A stretch of 64,000 nucleotides of DNA from Kitasatospora papulosa (GTDB lineage Bacteria; Actinomycetota; Actinomycetes; Streptomycetales; Streptomycetaceae). The notes under the pieces are model-generated. The model was not told where the DNA came from. It worked only from the letters and a program-made list of their open reading frames with translations, and did no database searches. Numbering within the stretch: position 1 is the stretch's first letter; every line of letters starts with the position of its first letter. Where the stretch lies: positions 496,001 through 560,000 of the forward strand of contig NZ_JNYQ01000002.1 in NCBI RefSeq assembly GCF_000717245.1, given 5' to 3'. The translations under genes were made by a program, and so were the position numbers. Below, one piece after another: positions 15,146-24,600 of this stretch.

Positions 15146-16287
15146 TGGCCGCCAAGCGTAAAGCCCGCCGCGCCTTCGGCCGGATTCGGAAGCTGCCGTC
15201 CGGCCGGTTCCAGGCTCGGTATCCGGGGCCTGACGGCGTGCTGCGTGCAGCTGATCAGACGTTCGCGACAACGACGGACGCCGATCGCTGGCTGGCACGG
15301 AAGCGAATCGAGATAGAGGAGGGCCGCTGGCTCGACCCCGCCGAGGGACGGACCACCGTCCGCGATTGGTCGGCACGATGGCTCACCGCGGTCTCCCCGC
15401 AGCTCAAGCACAAGACACAGGCGTCGTACCGATCCCTGATCAACTCGCTGATCGTTCCGGCGCTCGGTGATCGTGAGCTGTCCAGCCTTCGGCCGATCAC
15501 CATCGTCGAATGGGTCGGTGCGATGAAGACCCGTGGTCTCAGCGCCTCGCGGATCAGGCAGGCCTACCGGGTGCTCTCGCAGATCATGCGGGCGGCCGTC
15601 GACAACGAGATGATCGGGCAGACCCCGTGCAGGGGTGTGAAGCTGCCTCGCATGCCGCAGACCGAGCCGCACATCCTCACCCCGCTGGAAGCCTCACGGA
15701 TCGTGCGGAACGCGACGAAACCGCATGACCTGCTGATCTCCTTGCTCGCCTACGCGGGTCTGCGGGTCGGAGAGGCGTTCGCGCTGCGGCGGGCGGACAT
15801 CGATGTGTCCGGCGGCCTGGTCCTCGTCGATGAGAACCTGGCCGAAGCGAATGGCACCCTCGTCTTCGACACACCCAAGTCCCATCAGAAGCGGGTCCTG
15901 CGGATCGGGCCGTCACTCGCGGCGCGGATCGGCCGGCACCTGGAGACGCTGCCCGGCGGGGAGGACGCTCTCCTCTTCGTCACGCCCGGCGGCAAGCCTC
16001 TGCGCTACAACCAGTGGCGCAAGGCGTACTTCGACCCCGCCGTGGCGGCGGCCGGGCTCACCGACGTCACGCCGCACGATCTCCGCGCCTCGCACGGGAC
16101 GTGGGTCGCCGACCGGTACGGCGTGATGACCGCCGCGCGGCGGCTGGGGCACTCGAACGCGAGCGTGACCACTCGGCACTACGCCCGGCCCGTGGCTGGT
16201 CGAGACGACCAGGTGGCGGAAGCGGCGGACAGCTGGCTCAGTGGGTCGGACACCGACGACGGCCCTGCCGGTGTCGCTTCGAGCTGA
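15145..16287 (+). CDS. int: Tyrosine-family site-specific integrase
   Basis: 380 aa. An Arm-type N-terminal domain (GRIRKLPSGRFQARY) and a SAM-like core-binding domain (about 70-165) precede the catalytic domain. Catalytic residues are visible: Arg207 in AGLRVGE, His311/Arg314 in HDLR, His336 in LGHSN, and nucleophile Tyr346 in RHYARP. It should recombine attP with the 3' end of tRNA-Ser(UGA). Translationally coupled to xis and about 0.7 kb from attR. Confidence 0.95.
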   Translation: MAAKRKARRAFGRIRKLPSGRFQARYPGPDGVLRAADQTFATTTDADRWLARKRIEIEEGRWLDPAEGRTTVRDWSARWLTAVSPQLKHKTQASYRSLINSLIVPALGDRELSSLRPITIVEWVGAMKTRGLSASRIRQAYRVLSQIMRAAVDNEMIGQTPCRGVKLPRMPQTEPHILTPLEASRIVRNATKPHDLLISLLAYAGLRVGEAFALRRADIDVSGGLVLVDENLAEANGTLVFDTPKSHQKRVLRIGPSLAARIGRHLETLPGGEDALLFVTPGGKPLRYNQWRKAYFDPAVAAAGLTDVTPHDLRASHGTWVADRYGVMTAARRLGHSNASVTTRHYARPVAGRDDQVAEAADSWLSGSDTDDGPAGVASS

Positions 16288-16313
16288 CCACCCTGCCTCT
16301 CCTGCCAGTTGAA

Positions 16314-16345
16314 CGGCCCCTGACCATGTACCTGGTCGGGGGCCG
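16314..16345 (+). terminator. Terminator after the integrase
   Basis: 13-bp stem (one G-U) with a 6-nt loop followed by CTTTC. Sequence is related to the hairpins at 2086 and 17066. Confidence 0.8.
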
Positions 16346-16400
16346 CTTTCCTGATCAACCCCTTGGACGGCCCGGCCCGGCACGAGGTAAAACCCGATGT

Positions 16401-16898
16401 ATGACCGTCCTCTACTGCGCCAGATGTGGGGTCGCGCTCACTGGAGACCTGGTGGCGCTGCCGATCGTTCCGGAAGTGGCTGACTCCGATCATGGCCGGG
16501 ACAAGAAGACCGGTCGGGCTTGCTCCACTGTTCCCAGGGGGCACTATGCCATCGACCCCAACCCCTGGGGCGCTCCGTTCGTCGTCGCCGACGTATCCTC
16601 CCGCCTTGCTCGCAGCACGGGACGCGAGCTGCTGAGAGCCGACTCCCATGTCACCACGTCCGCCGGAGCCCGTGACAGCTTTGTCCTTCACCCGGACGAT
16701 GCTGTGCCGCGTCTTGAACCCTTCACCCTCGGGGACAACTGGCTTGGGTGCTGCGGTCCCACCGGCGCGCACGGCCCCAACCTGGCCTGCCCCTGCGGCT
16801 CCCGCCTGGCCACTTGGGCGGCCGATTGTTTGGGCCCGAATGAACTTCACCTTGACCCGGTCCGTGTCTACGCCTGGCATCAAGAGTCACGATGCTGA
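16401..16898 (+). CDS. Cys-rich hypothetical cargo protein
   Basis: 165 aa from ATG 16401. An N-terminal CARCG pair and a C-terminal CPCG pair could form a zinc site; the middle contains DNWLGCCGPTGAHGPNLACPCG. No catalytic family recognised. It lies between int and attR, inside the element but outside the conserved AICE set, so it is likely cargo. GAGG at 16384 is rather far from the ATG, so the start is not certain. Confidence 0.6.
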   Translation: MTVLYCARCGVALTGDLVALPIVPEVADSDHGRDKKTGRACSTVPRGHYAIDPNPWGAPFVVADVSSRLARSTGRELLRADSHVTTSAGARDSFVLHPDDAVPRLEPFTLGDNWLGCCGPTGAHGPNLACPCGSRLATWAADCLGPNELHLDPVRVYAWHQESRC

Positions 16899-17002
16899 GC
16901 GAGGGACACGTAGCGGGCACGAAGCCGATGACAACGGCTCCGTCAGGAGGCCTGTACCCGTCTGACCTGCGGCGGAGTCCAGAAGCCGCCCGACCCGCGA
17001 AA

Positions 17003-17061
17003 GGTCTTGAAAACCGTCGTGGCGCGAGTCACCGTGGGTTCAAATCCCACACCCACCGCAG
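17003..17061 (+). repeat. attR: partial tRNA-Ser copy
   Basis: 59 nt repeating the anticodon-loop to acceptor part of tRNA-Ser. It is identical to attL over 18 nt at its 5' side and about 31 nt at its 3' side, with two deletions and several substitutions in the variable-arm part. It lacks the 5' half and cannot be a tRNA gene. It marks the right end of the element. Confidence 0.92.
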
Positions 17062-17065
17062 AGAG

Positions 17066-17100
17066 ACGGCCCCTGACCAGGCAACCTGGTCAGGGGCCGT
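17066..17100 (+). terminator. Original terminator of the tRNA-Ser gene
   Basis: Perfect 16-bp stem with a CAA loop, only 5 nt after attR. Before integration this stood directly behind the tRNA gene. Confidence 0.85.
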
Positions 17101-17222
17101 TCCCGTGGCCGACGTGGTCGGGACGTGGCCCCGGTGACCGTCTCCGTGGTTGGCGGGGCGGGCGTCGGATCGAGGGCTCGGTCGGCGCTCGCTGACGTCA
17201 TTTCAGGAGCTGAGCGGCCCCT

Positions 17223-18116
17223 TCATCGGCTCGGCCGCTGGATGGTCAGGCGGGCGGCCGAGGCGATCGCGGCGCGTGCTTCCTGCTCGGTGAGGCCGGT
17301 GGCGACCGCCGCCTCGGTGAGTGCGGGGGCGAGGTCGTCGCCGAAGCCGTGTTCGTACGCGCGGCAGGCGGCCCAGAACAGCCGGGTGTTGCGCTGGCCC
17401 TCGTGTGCGGCGCGTACGAACTGGACCAGGCCCTCTCCCTGCCGGGCCTGCCGCTCCGAGGACGCCGGGACGGCGGAGGAGCGGCGGGGGCGTGGTGGCG
17501 GTGTGAGCAGGCGCAGGAGGGGGCGGGGGCAGGGGGCCGGTGCCAGATGTGCCGTGCCCGGGGCGAGCCGGTACCGGCCGTGGGTCGTGACCGAGCCGGG
17601 GCCGACGAGGTAGCCGCCCGCCCCGCGTACGTCGATACCGGGGGCCAGCCGGCCCGCGGAGTTGGGTACGGAGACCCCCGGCGGGCCCGTCAGCCAGAGG
17701 TGCCGGCCGCCGCTGGGCGTGAGCACGGTGACGGTCGGCGGGATCGTGAACAGGTGCTGGAGTGCCAACTGCCGCAGTGCGGCCACGGAGTCGTTGCCGT
17801 GCGTGGTGTCGATGTCGAGGTCGATGCCGATCAGCCGGTGCGGCTGCCGTCCGCAGGCGATGCCGTACCCGGTGGCCCTGGGCGCCGCCGCGAAGAGCGC
17901 CCGGACGGTGGCCGGGTCGGTGGTGGCGTCGTGGACCCCGTGGCCGGGGAGCCCGCAGGCGCCCCGGCAGTGCACGGGAGGGGTCTCGTCCCGGTGCGGT
18001 GAGCGCAGCGCGGGGAGCTTGGAGGCGGACAGGGGGAAGACGGGGAGCCCGCGCTCCGCGGCCGAGAGCGCATGGGCCAGGGCCAGAGTGGCGGTCTGCC
18101 GGTCGGTGGTGGCCAT
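17223..18116 (-). CDS. Bifunctional DNA primase/polymerase (AEP) N-terminal domain protein
   Basis: 297 aa from ATG 18116 (TTG 18134 is an in-frame alternative). The archaeo-eukaryotic primase core shows GIDLDID (metal aspartates), SGGRHLWL (the histidine motif) and PGIDVRGAGGYLVGPGS. No helicase domain follows; the C-terminal 90 aa is helical. Such proteins are usual on plasmids, phages and AICEs, but this one lies 160 bp outside attR. It may be a chromosomal relic of an older element at the same tRNA site. Confidence 0.85.
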   Translation of the reverse strand: MATTDRQTATLALAHALSAAERGLPVFPLSASKLPALRSPHRDETPPVHCRGACGLPGHGVHDATTDPATVRALFAAAPRATGYGIACGRQPHRLIGIDLDIDTTHGNDSVAALRQLALQHLFTIPPTVTVLTPSGGRHLWLTGPPGVSVPNSAGRLAPGIDVRGAGGYLVGPGSVTTHGRYRLAPGTAHLAPAPCPRPLLRLLTPPPRPRRSSAVPASSERQARQGEGLVQFVRAAHEGQRNTRLFWAACRAYEHGFGDDLAPALTEAAVATGLTEQEARAAIASAARLTIQRPSR

Positions 18117-18367
18117 GGAGCCATTTTCGTACAAGCGTTCGAAGAAAGGAAGGGGGCAGGGCCTGCCTGCGGTGGAAGGGTCACTCTCGCGGGAGGTTTA
18201 CCGGGCGGGGCTCATACGTGCGGGGGAAGCGCGCGTCATGGGTGGTTCGGCTCGGATGCGGCGGGCATCTCTGCACCCGCGACGTCGTGACCAGTACCGG
18301 GGCGGTCGGCCAACTGCTTCGGAACCAGCCGTATCAAGCCGCATTTTGGGTTCCTGGAGGAATTGAC

Positions 18368-18685
18368 ATGGCAACCATCCGTACCGCTCGCGCTCTCGCC
18401 GCCGTCGCCGCTCTGCCGCTGGCCGCCGCCCTGTTCGGGGGAGTCGCCGCAGCCGACAACGGTGCGTTCGCGAGTGACGGGTCGAACGCGGGGGTGGCGA
18501 CCATCGGGTCCGGCGGCGTCGGCGGGGACAACACCGGCAATTCGTCCACGTCGCAGCAGCAGGCCGTGGGCGCCGGTGCTTCCAACCACAGCAACACCGT
18601 CCAGGTCAGCCAGTCGCCCTTCGCCTACATCGATCAGTCCACCTACAACGTGTACGTGATCTTCTCGCCGCTCTGGGTGAACTGA
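18368..18685 (+). CDS. Small secreted Gly/Ser/Asn/Gln-rich protein
   Basis: 105 aa with a signal peptide (ARALAAVAALPLAAALFGGV, cleavage near AAA-DN, about residue 29). The mature part is rich in G, S, N and Q (VGGDNTGNSSTSQQQAVGAG) and ends in an aromatic strand, YIDQSTYNVYVIFSPLWVN. It resembles streptomycete surface proteins such as chaplins/rodlins in size and composition but lacks the chaplin cysteine pair. GGAGGAATTGAC precedes ATG. A role in the aerial surface layer is only a guess. Confidence 0.7.
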   Translation: MATIRTARALAAVAALPLAAALFGGVAAADNGAFASDGSNAGVATIGSGGVGGDNTGNSSTSQQQAVGAGASNHSNTVQVSQSPFAYIDQSTYNVYVIFSPLWVN

Positions 18686-18695
18686 CCGGGGGCCC

Positions 18696-18723
18696 TGCGG
18701 CGGCGTCGGCCGGCGCCGCCGCA
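18696..18723 (+). terminator. Terminator after the secreted-protein gene
   Basis: Perfect 10-bp stem TGCGGCGGCG/CGCCGCCGCA with an 8-nt loop, 10 nt beyond the stop. Confidence 0.75.
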
Positions 18724-18899
18724 CGGGCGGCCCTTGTCGACGGTGCGAGCGCCCGCCCCGGGGTGAGGACCCTGAGGCGGGTGTGCCGTTCCTCCACCTT
18801 CAGGAGGTGGGGGCCGCCCGACCCCTACAACCTGAGGCGGACGTGGCTTCGGGACCTGGGGCCGATCCCCTCGTGCGCGCCCGCTCCTAGCGTGGAGGT

Positions 18900-19454
18900 A
18901 TGACCACGCCAGTCTGCACCGGCGCCTCCAGGGCGGCCGCTGCCTCCGCCGGACACCGCCGCTATCCGTCGTTCTCGTCGTACGTGCGCGCCCGGGGCCC
19001 CGTGCTGCTGCGCACCGCGCGTTCCCTCACCGCGAACCCGAGCGACGCCGAGGACCTGCTGCAGACCGCCCTGACCAAGACGTACGTCGCCTGGGAGCGC
19101 ATCGAGGACCACCGGGCGCTCGACGGGTACGTCAGACGTGCCCTGGTGAACACCCGGACCTCGCAGTGGCGCAAGCGCAAGGTCGACGAGTTCGCCTGCG
19201 AGGAACTGCCCGAGAGGGAGACCGCGCCCGCCCCCGACCCGGCCGAGCAGCAGTCCCTGCACGACGCGATGTGGCGTGCCGTGCTCAAGCTCCCGGACCG
19301 GCAGCGGGCCATGGTCGTCCTGAGGTACTACGAGGACCTCAGCGAGGTGCAGACGGCCGAGGTGATGGGTGTGTCCGTCGGCACGGTCAAGAGCGCCGTC
19401 TCCCGGGCGCTCGGCAAGCTCCGCGAGGATCCGGAGCTCAGCCCGGTCCGGTGA
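18900..19454 (+). CDS. SigE-family (ECF) RNA polymerase sigma factor
   Basis: 184 aa. Region 2 (VLLRTARSLTANPSDAEDLLQTALTKTYVAW) and region 4 (LPDRQRAMVVLRYYEDLSEVQTAEVMGVSVGTVKSAVSRAL) are clear. It belongs to the actinobacterial SigE/SigM-50 group. ATG 18900 is preceded by TAGCGT and 6 nt, a leaderless-type arrangement; GGAGG lies too close to act. A 15-bp element starting CCTGAGGCGG occurs twice upstream (about 18770 and 18831) and may be its promoter control. No anti-sigma gene is adjacent. Confidence 0.85.
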   Translation: MTTPVCTGASRAAAASAGHRRYPSFSSYVRARGPVLLRTARSLTANPSDAEDLLQTALTKTYVAWERIEDHRALDGYVRRALVNTRTSQWRKRKVDEFACEELPERETAPAPDPAEQQSLHDAMWRAVLKLPDRQRAMVVLRYYEDLSEVQTAEVMGVSVGTVKSAVSRALGKLREDPELSPVR

Positions 19455-19466
19455 GCGGGATCCGTC

Positions 19467-19551
19467 CGTGACCGGACTGCCGTGACCGGACTCCCGTGAC
19501 CGGACTCCCGTGACCGGACTCCCAATGACCGGACTCCCGTGACCGGACTCC
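19467..19551. repeat. Six tandem 14-bp repeats
   Basis: Six copies of CGTGACCGGACTCC (one 15 bp long, with CAA in place of CG), starting 12 bp after the sigma-factor stop. Copies 2, 3, 4 and 6 are identical, so recent expansion is likely. No ORF uses it convincingly. Confidence 0.9.
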
Positions 19552-19713
19552 CGCCCGGACGCGACGTCTTCCGCACGGTCGTTCCGGGCGCCTTTCTGCC
19601 GGCCGGCACCGGACGACACCGATTCGTACTCCCGGAAGTAGTGACATACCGCTTGGTATGTGAGCAGAATCAGCGCACCCTTACCGCCGCGTAGCGCCCA
19701 CCGGGAGGACGCC

Positions 19714-21360
19714 GTGCTGAGCACCATGCAGGACGTACCGCTGACTGTGACCCGCATCCTGACCCATGGGATGACCATCCACGGGAAGTCGCAGGTGACG
19801 ACCTGGACCGGCGAGCCGGAGCCGCACCGGCGGAGTTTCGCCGACATCGGCGCCCGTGCCTCCCAACTGGCGCACGCCCTGCGCGACGAGCTGGGGGTGG
19901 ACGGCGACCAGCGGGTCGCGACCCTCATGTGGAACAACGCCGAGCACGTCGAGGCGTATCTGGCGATCCCCTCGATGGGCGCCGTGCTGCACACGCTCAA
20001 CCTGCGGCTCCCCGCCGAGCAGCTGGTCTGGATCGTCAACCACGCCGACGACAAGGTCGTCCTCGCCAACGGTTCGCTGCTGCCGCTGCTCGCACCCCTG
20101 CTCCCCCACCTGCCCTCCGTCGAGCACGTGGTCGTGTCCGGCCCCGGCGACCGCTCGCTGCTCGACGACCTCGCGCCCACGGTGCACGAGTACGAGGAGC
20201 TGATCGCCGGCCGTCCCACCTCCTACGCCTGGCCCGAGCTGGACGAGCGCAGTGCGGCGGCCATGTGCTACACCTCCGGGACCACGGGGGACCCCAAGGG
20301 GGTCGTCTACTCCCACCGCTCCATCTACCTGCACTCCATGCAGGTCAACATGGCCGAGTCGATGGGGCTGACCGACAAGGACACGACGCTGGTCGTCGTG
20401 CCCCAGTTCCATGTGAACGCGTGGGGGCTGCCGCACGCGACGTTCATGACCGGCGTCAACATGCTGATGCCCGACCGTTTCCTCCAGCCGGCCCCGCTCG
20501 CCGAGATGATCGAGCGCGAGCGTCCGACCCACGCCGCAGCCGTCCCCACCATCTGGCAGGGGCTGCTCGCCGAGGTCACCGCGAAGCCGCGTGACCTCTC
20601 CTCCATGGCCAGCGTCACCATCGGCGGCGCCGCCTGTCCGCCGTCCCTGATGGAGGCGTACGACAAGCTCGGCGTGCGTCTCTGCCACGCCTGGGGCATG
20701 ACGGAGACGTCGCCGCTCGGCACCATGTCCAACCCGCCCGCCGGGCTGACCGACGAGCAGGAGTGGCCCTACCGCATCACCCAGGGCCGGTTCCCGGCCG
20801 GTGTGGAGGCGCGTCTGGTCGGACCCGGGGGCGAACACCTGCCGTGGGACGGCGAGTCCGCCGGTGAGCTGGAGGTGCGGGGTGCCTGGATCGCCGGCGC
20901 GTACTACGGCGGTGCGGACGGCGAGGACCTGCGGCCCGAGGACAAGTTCAGCGAGGACGGCTGGCTGAAGACCGGCGACGTCGGCGTGATCAGTGCGGAC
21001 GGGTACCTCACGCTCACCGACCGGGCCAAGGACGTCATCAAGTCCGGTGGCGAGTGGATCTCCAGCGTCGACCTGGAGAACGCGCTCATGGCGCACCCGG
21101 ACGTGGCCGAGGCCGCGGTCGTCGCGGTGCCCGACGAGAAGTGGGGCGAGCGCCCCCTCGCGACGGTCGTCCTCAAGGAGGGCGCCACCGCGGACTACGC
21201 GGCGCTGAGGACCTTCCTCGCCCAGTCGGTCGCCAAGTGGCAGCTGCCCGAGCGCTGGACGATCATCCCCGCGGTGCCGAAGACGAGCGTCGGCAAGTTC
21301 GACAAGAAGGTGATCCGCAGGCAGTACGCGGACGGCGAGCTGGACATCACCCAGCTCTGA
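19714..21360 (+). CDS. Long-chain fatty-acid-CoA ligase (AMP-forming)
   Basis: 548 aa from GTG 19714 (GGAGG 5 nt upstream). The adenylate-forming signature YTSGTTGDPKGV, the WGMTETSPLG motif, the hinge LKTGDVGVISADGYLTLTDRAKD and the catalytic lysine in KTSVGKFDKK near the C terminus are all present. It activates fatty acids through acyl-AMP to acyl-CoA for degradation or lipid synthesis. No TM. Convergent with the PAS/REC gene, with a strong shared terminator between them. Confidence 0.92.
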   Translation: MLSTMQDVPLTVTRILTHGMTIHGKSQVTTWTGEPEPHRRSFADIGARASQLAHALRDELGVDGDQRVATLMWNNAEHVEAYLAIPSMGAVLHTLNLRLPAEQLVWIVNHADDKVVLANGSLLPLLAPLLPHLPSVEHVVVSGPGDRSLLDDLAPTVHEYEELIAGRPTSYAWPELDERSAAAMCYTSGTTGDPKGVVYSHRSIYLHSMQVNMAESMGLTDKDTTLVVVPQFHVNAWGLPHATFMTGVNMLMPDRFLQPAPLAEMIERERPTHAAAVPTIWQGLLAEVTAKPRDLSSMASVTIGGAACPPSLMEAYDKLGVRLCHAWGMTETSPLGTMSNPPAGLTDEQEWPYRITQGRFPAGVEARLVGPGGEHLPWDGESAGELEVRGAWIAGAYYGGADGEDLRPEDKFSEDGWLKTGDVGVISADGYLTLTDRAKDVIKSGGEWISSVDLENALMAHPDVAEAAVVAVPDEKWGERPLATVVLKEGATADYAALRTFLAQSVAKWQLPERWTIIPAVPKTSVGKFDKKVIRRQYADGELDITQL

Positions 21361-21391
21361 GCCGGGGTCGCCCCGGCGCCACGACGCACGA

Positions 21392-21425
21392 CGAGGGCGG
21401 TACGGATCCTCCCGTACCGCCCTCG
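21392..21425. terminator. Bidirectional terminator between convergent genes
   Basis: Perfect 14-bp stem with a 6-nt loop, 31 bp after the acyl-CoA ligase stop and in the gap before the minus-strand PAS/REC gene. The remaining gap (21430-21607) is low-complexity, packed with CGTGCCG-like words, and shows no gene. Confidence 0.88.
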
Positions 21426-21607
21426 CCGTGTGCGCTGTGCCGCAGGTGCTGTCCCGTGCGTCCGTGCCGCCTGACAGGGTGCTGCTCGCGCCGCACGTGC
21501 CGCGTGCCGCCCGTGTCACGTGCCGCCCGTGCCGTGTGGCACGGTGCCGTCCACGTCGCGTGCCACGGTGCCTCTCGTGCCGTCCGCGCGTCCGAGGACG
21601 TCCGGCG

Positions 21608-24600
21608 TCAGTTGGTCCCTATCTTCGCCAGCAGGTCCACGATCCGTGCCTGTACCTCGTCGCTCGTGGAGCGCTCGGCGAGGAAGAGCACCGTCTCACC
21701 GGAGGCGAGCCTCGGCAGGTCCCCCTCCTCCATGCCGGCCGAGGTGTAGACGACCAGTGGCGTGTGGTTCAGGGCGCCGTTCGCGCGGAGCCAGTCGATG
21801 ATCCCGGCACGTCGGCGGCGTACCTGCATCAGGTCCATCACCACCAGGTTCGGCCGCATCCGGGTGGCGAGATCGACCGCCTCGCTGTCGCCCGAGGCCC
21901 GGGCGACCTGCATGCCGCGGCGCTCCAGCGTCTCCGTGAGCGCCAGCGCGATCTCCTCGTGCTCCTCGATGACCAGGACCCTCGGCGGATGCTGATCGCT
22001 GTCGCGCGGGGCGAGCGCCTTGAGCAGCACGGCCGGGTCGGCGCCGTACGCCGCTTCCCTGGTCGCCTGCCCCAGACCCGCCGTCACCAGCACCGGGACC
22101 TCCGCCGCCACGGCCGCCTGACGCAGTGACTGCAGCGCGGTACGGGTGATCGGCCCGGTCAGCGGGTCGACGAAGAGGGCGGCGGGGAACGCCGCGATCT
22201 GCGCGTCGACCTCCTCCCGGGAGTGCACGATCACCGGACGGTAGCCACGGTCGCTGAGGGCCTGCTGGGTGGAGACGTCCGGGGCGGGCCAGACCAGCAG
22301 CCGGCGCGGATTGTCCAGCGGCTCCGGGGGCAGTTCGTCGTCGACGGGCTGCGGCTGCGGACGGTTCGCCACCTCGACCGCGCCGCCGGGGCCGTCGAGC
22401 GGCTCCGGGCCCTCGGCACCCTCGTCGGGGGCTCCTATCGCGTACGCACGCCCCTCGGAGGCGGGCGCGGGCATGAGGCGCCCGGTGCCGGACCCCTGCA
22501 CGGTGCCTCCCTGCGCGCCGACGGGCTGCGGCGGCACCGGAGCCGGGACGGGCTGCGGTGGCGCGGGGGCCATGGCGGGCGGAGCCTGCCGTTCCGCCTC
22601 GGGCGGGGCGGCGAGCTTACGGCGCCGTCCGGCACCGCCGAGCGTCTGGTTCTGCTGATGCGCGAGGTGCTGGGCGAAGGGCACGCCCTGCCCCAGCGTC
22701 CGCACGCTGAACGCGCGGCCCTGGGTCGAATCCGCGGAGTCCGGCATCGGCTCCTCGGCGGGCAGCGGCTGGCGTCGCGCGTCCGGAACGGGTGCGGCTA
22801 CGTCGCCGTCGGCCGGATGCGGCTCAGGGGCGGACGCCTGCGCCGGCGCGGCCGGGGGACCCGCGGGAGCGGCGACGGTGCCGGTGCCGGTGGTGTGCGC
22901 GGTGCTGCCGGGAACCGCCCGGGACCCGTCACCGGCCTGGTCCACGCCGTCCACGTGCGCCGGTCCCGGCACCGAGGCGTCGTCCTGCGCCCAGTCGGGC
23001 TGCGGAGGGACGGCGGGCAGCGGCTGCCCGGGAACGGGATGGCCCGGCCGGGCCTGCTGCTCAGGTCCCTCCGCGGGCCGTGCCCTCCGGCGGCCGGACG
23101 GCGCGGGGTGCGGCTGGGGCGGGGTGTGGTCCGCGTCCGGCGCCGTCCGTACGGCGTCGTGGCGTTCGGGCATCGGGGCGCCCCCGCCCGGGGCCTGCTG
23201 GGCGTCGGAGGGTGCCGGCCGGGGCACGGCCGGTGCGGGCACCGGCTGCGGGGCGGGCGAGGCCGGGGCGACGACGGACGGCGGTGCGACGACCGGGGAG
23301 CCCGGAGCCGTCGGAGGGATCCGGTCCGCCGCGGCCGGCGGCAGCGCGAACGCGGTACGAGGTCCCGTGGGTTCGGCGGCGGTGGCGCGTTCCTGCGCGG
23401 CGGCGAGAGCCCTGCGGGCCCGTCGCCCTCCGGGCTGCTGCTGCCCCTGCTGCGGCTGGTCCGGCCGTGGCTGCTCCTGCCCCGGTGCCTCGGGCGAGGC
23501 GAGGGCGGGCAGCGCGGGCTGGGCGGGCTGGGCGCCGCCCTGGCGTGCCGGGCGGCCGGAGGGATTCTGCGGCACGCCCTGGGGGGGAACGGTCGGCCCG
23601 AGCTGCGGGCGGCCGCCACCGCCCTGCGCGCCCTCGGCCGCAGTGACCACGGACCCCTCGGAGGGGGAGGAGGCCGCTGCGGGAAGAGCCAGCGCCTGCC
23701 GGGGCTGTCCGGCCGGGGACTCCGCGCCCGTCTCGGCCGGGCTGGGCCGGCCGCGCCTGCGGCCGGACCCCTCGCTCGGCCGAGGCGCGGTCATGTCCTG
23801 TTCCTGCTCCTGCGGGTCCGCGGACCCACGGCGCGCCCTGCGCCGGCCGGTCGGCTCCGCGGCCGCCGTATCACCGGACTCCGGAGCCGCTCCCCCGTCG
23901 ACCGGGCTGTCCAGGAACGCGTCCGTCGACGCCCTGCGCGCCCGCCGCCGGCCGCCCTGCGTGGGGGTCTGGGGGGCGGGCTCCGGTACGGCGGGCGCTG
24001 CGGTCTCCGCGGGCGCCGGGAGCGGCTCGGGTACGGCGGCCTCCGTGGGCGCCGGGAGCGGCTCGGGCACGATGGTCCCCGCACCTGTGCCGAGCGGCAC
24101 CTCCAGGACGTACGCGCTGCCGCTCATCCCCGGCATCTCATGGGTCTGGAGCACACCGTCGTGCGCGCGGACGATCCCGCGCACGATCGGCAGGTGCACC
24201 GGGTCGCCGCCGGCGAACGGCCCGCGCACCTCGATGCGTACGACCTCACCGCGCTGTGCCGCGGCGACGACGACCGTGGAGTCGACGTACCCGCCGCCCG
24301 GTACCTGCCGGGCCTTGCCGGTCGAGTCGACACCGGCCACGTCGGCGACGAGGTGGGCGAGGGCCGTGATCAGCCGGCCGGCGTCGACCTCGGCCTCGAT
24401 CGGAGGCGCGTGCACCGCGAACTGGGCGCGTCCGGGGCCGATCAGCTCGACCGCCCCGTCGATGCCCGCGGTCACCACGGCGTCGAGCAGCACCGGCTGC
24501 TTGACGAGCTCCTCGGTACCGGTGTCCAGCCGCTGGTAGCTCAACACGTTGTCGACGAGTGTCGTCATGCGCGCATAGCCGGCGGCGAGATGGTGCAGGA

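Larger units (their letters stand above)
2019..17061. mobile_element. Actinomycete integrative and conjugative element (AICE, pSAM2/SLP1 type) in tRNA-Ser(UGA)
   Basis: About 15.0 kb bounded by direct repeats of the tRNA 3' end (2019-2079 and 17003-17061). It contains the full AICE gene set: tyrosine integrase and excisionase near the right end, rolling-circle initiator, FtsK/TraB-type double-stranded DNA translocase, Spd-type spread proteins, KorSA-like GntR repressor and Pif-like Nudix protein. This family transfers double-stranded DNA between mycelia and integrates into tRNA genes. All core genes look intact, so the element may still be active. The cargo at 5.6-8.3 kb has visibly lower G+C than the rest. 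Confidence 0.93.

Noticed and set aside
17003..17061. A second tRNA-Ser gene at the right end of the element
   Set aside because: Only the 3' half is present; there is no 5' acceptor strand or D-arm. It is the attR duplicate.
19467..19551. CRISPR array
   Set aside because: Units are 14 bp and head-to-tail with no spacers, and no cas genes are near.
21428..21600. Possible gene in the CGTGCC-rich stretch
   Set aside because: The open frames reflect low-complexity repeats of CGTGCCG-like words between a terminator and the end of the PAS/REC gene.
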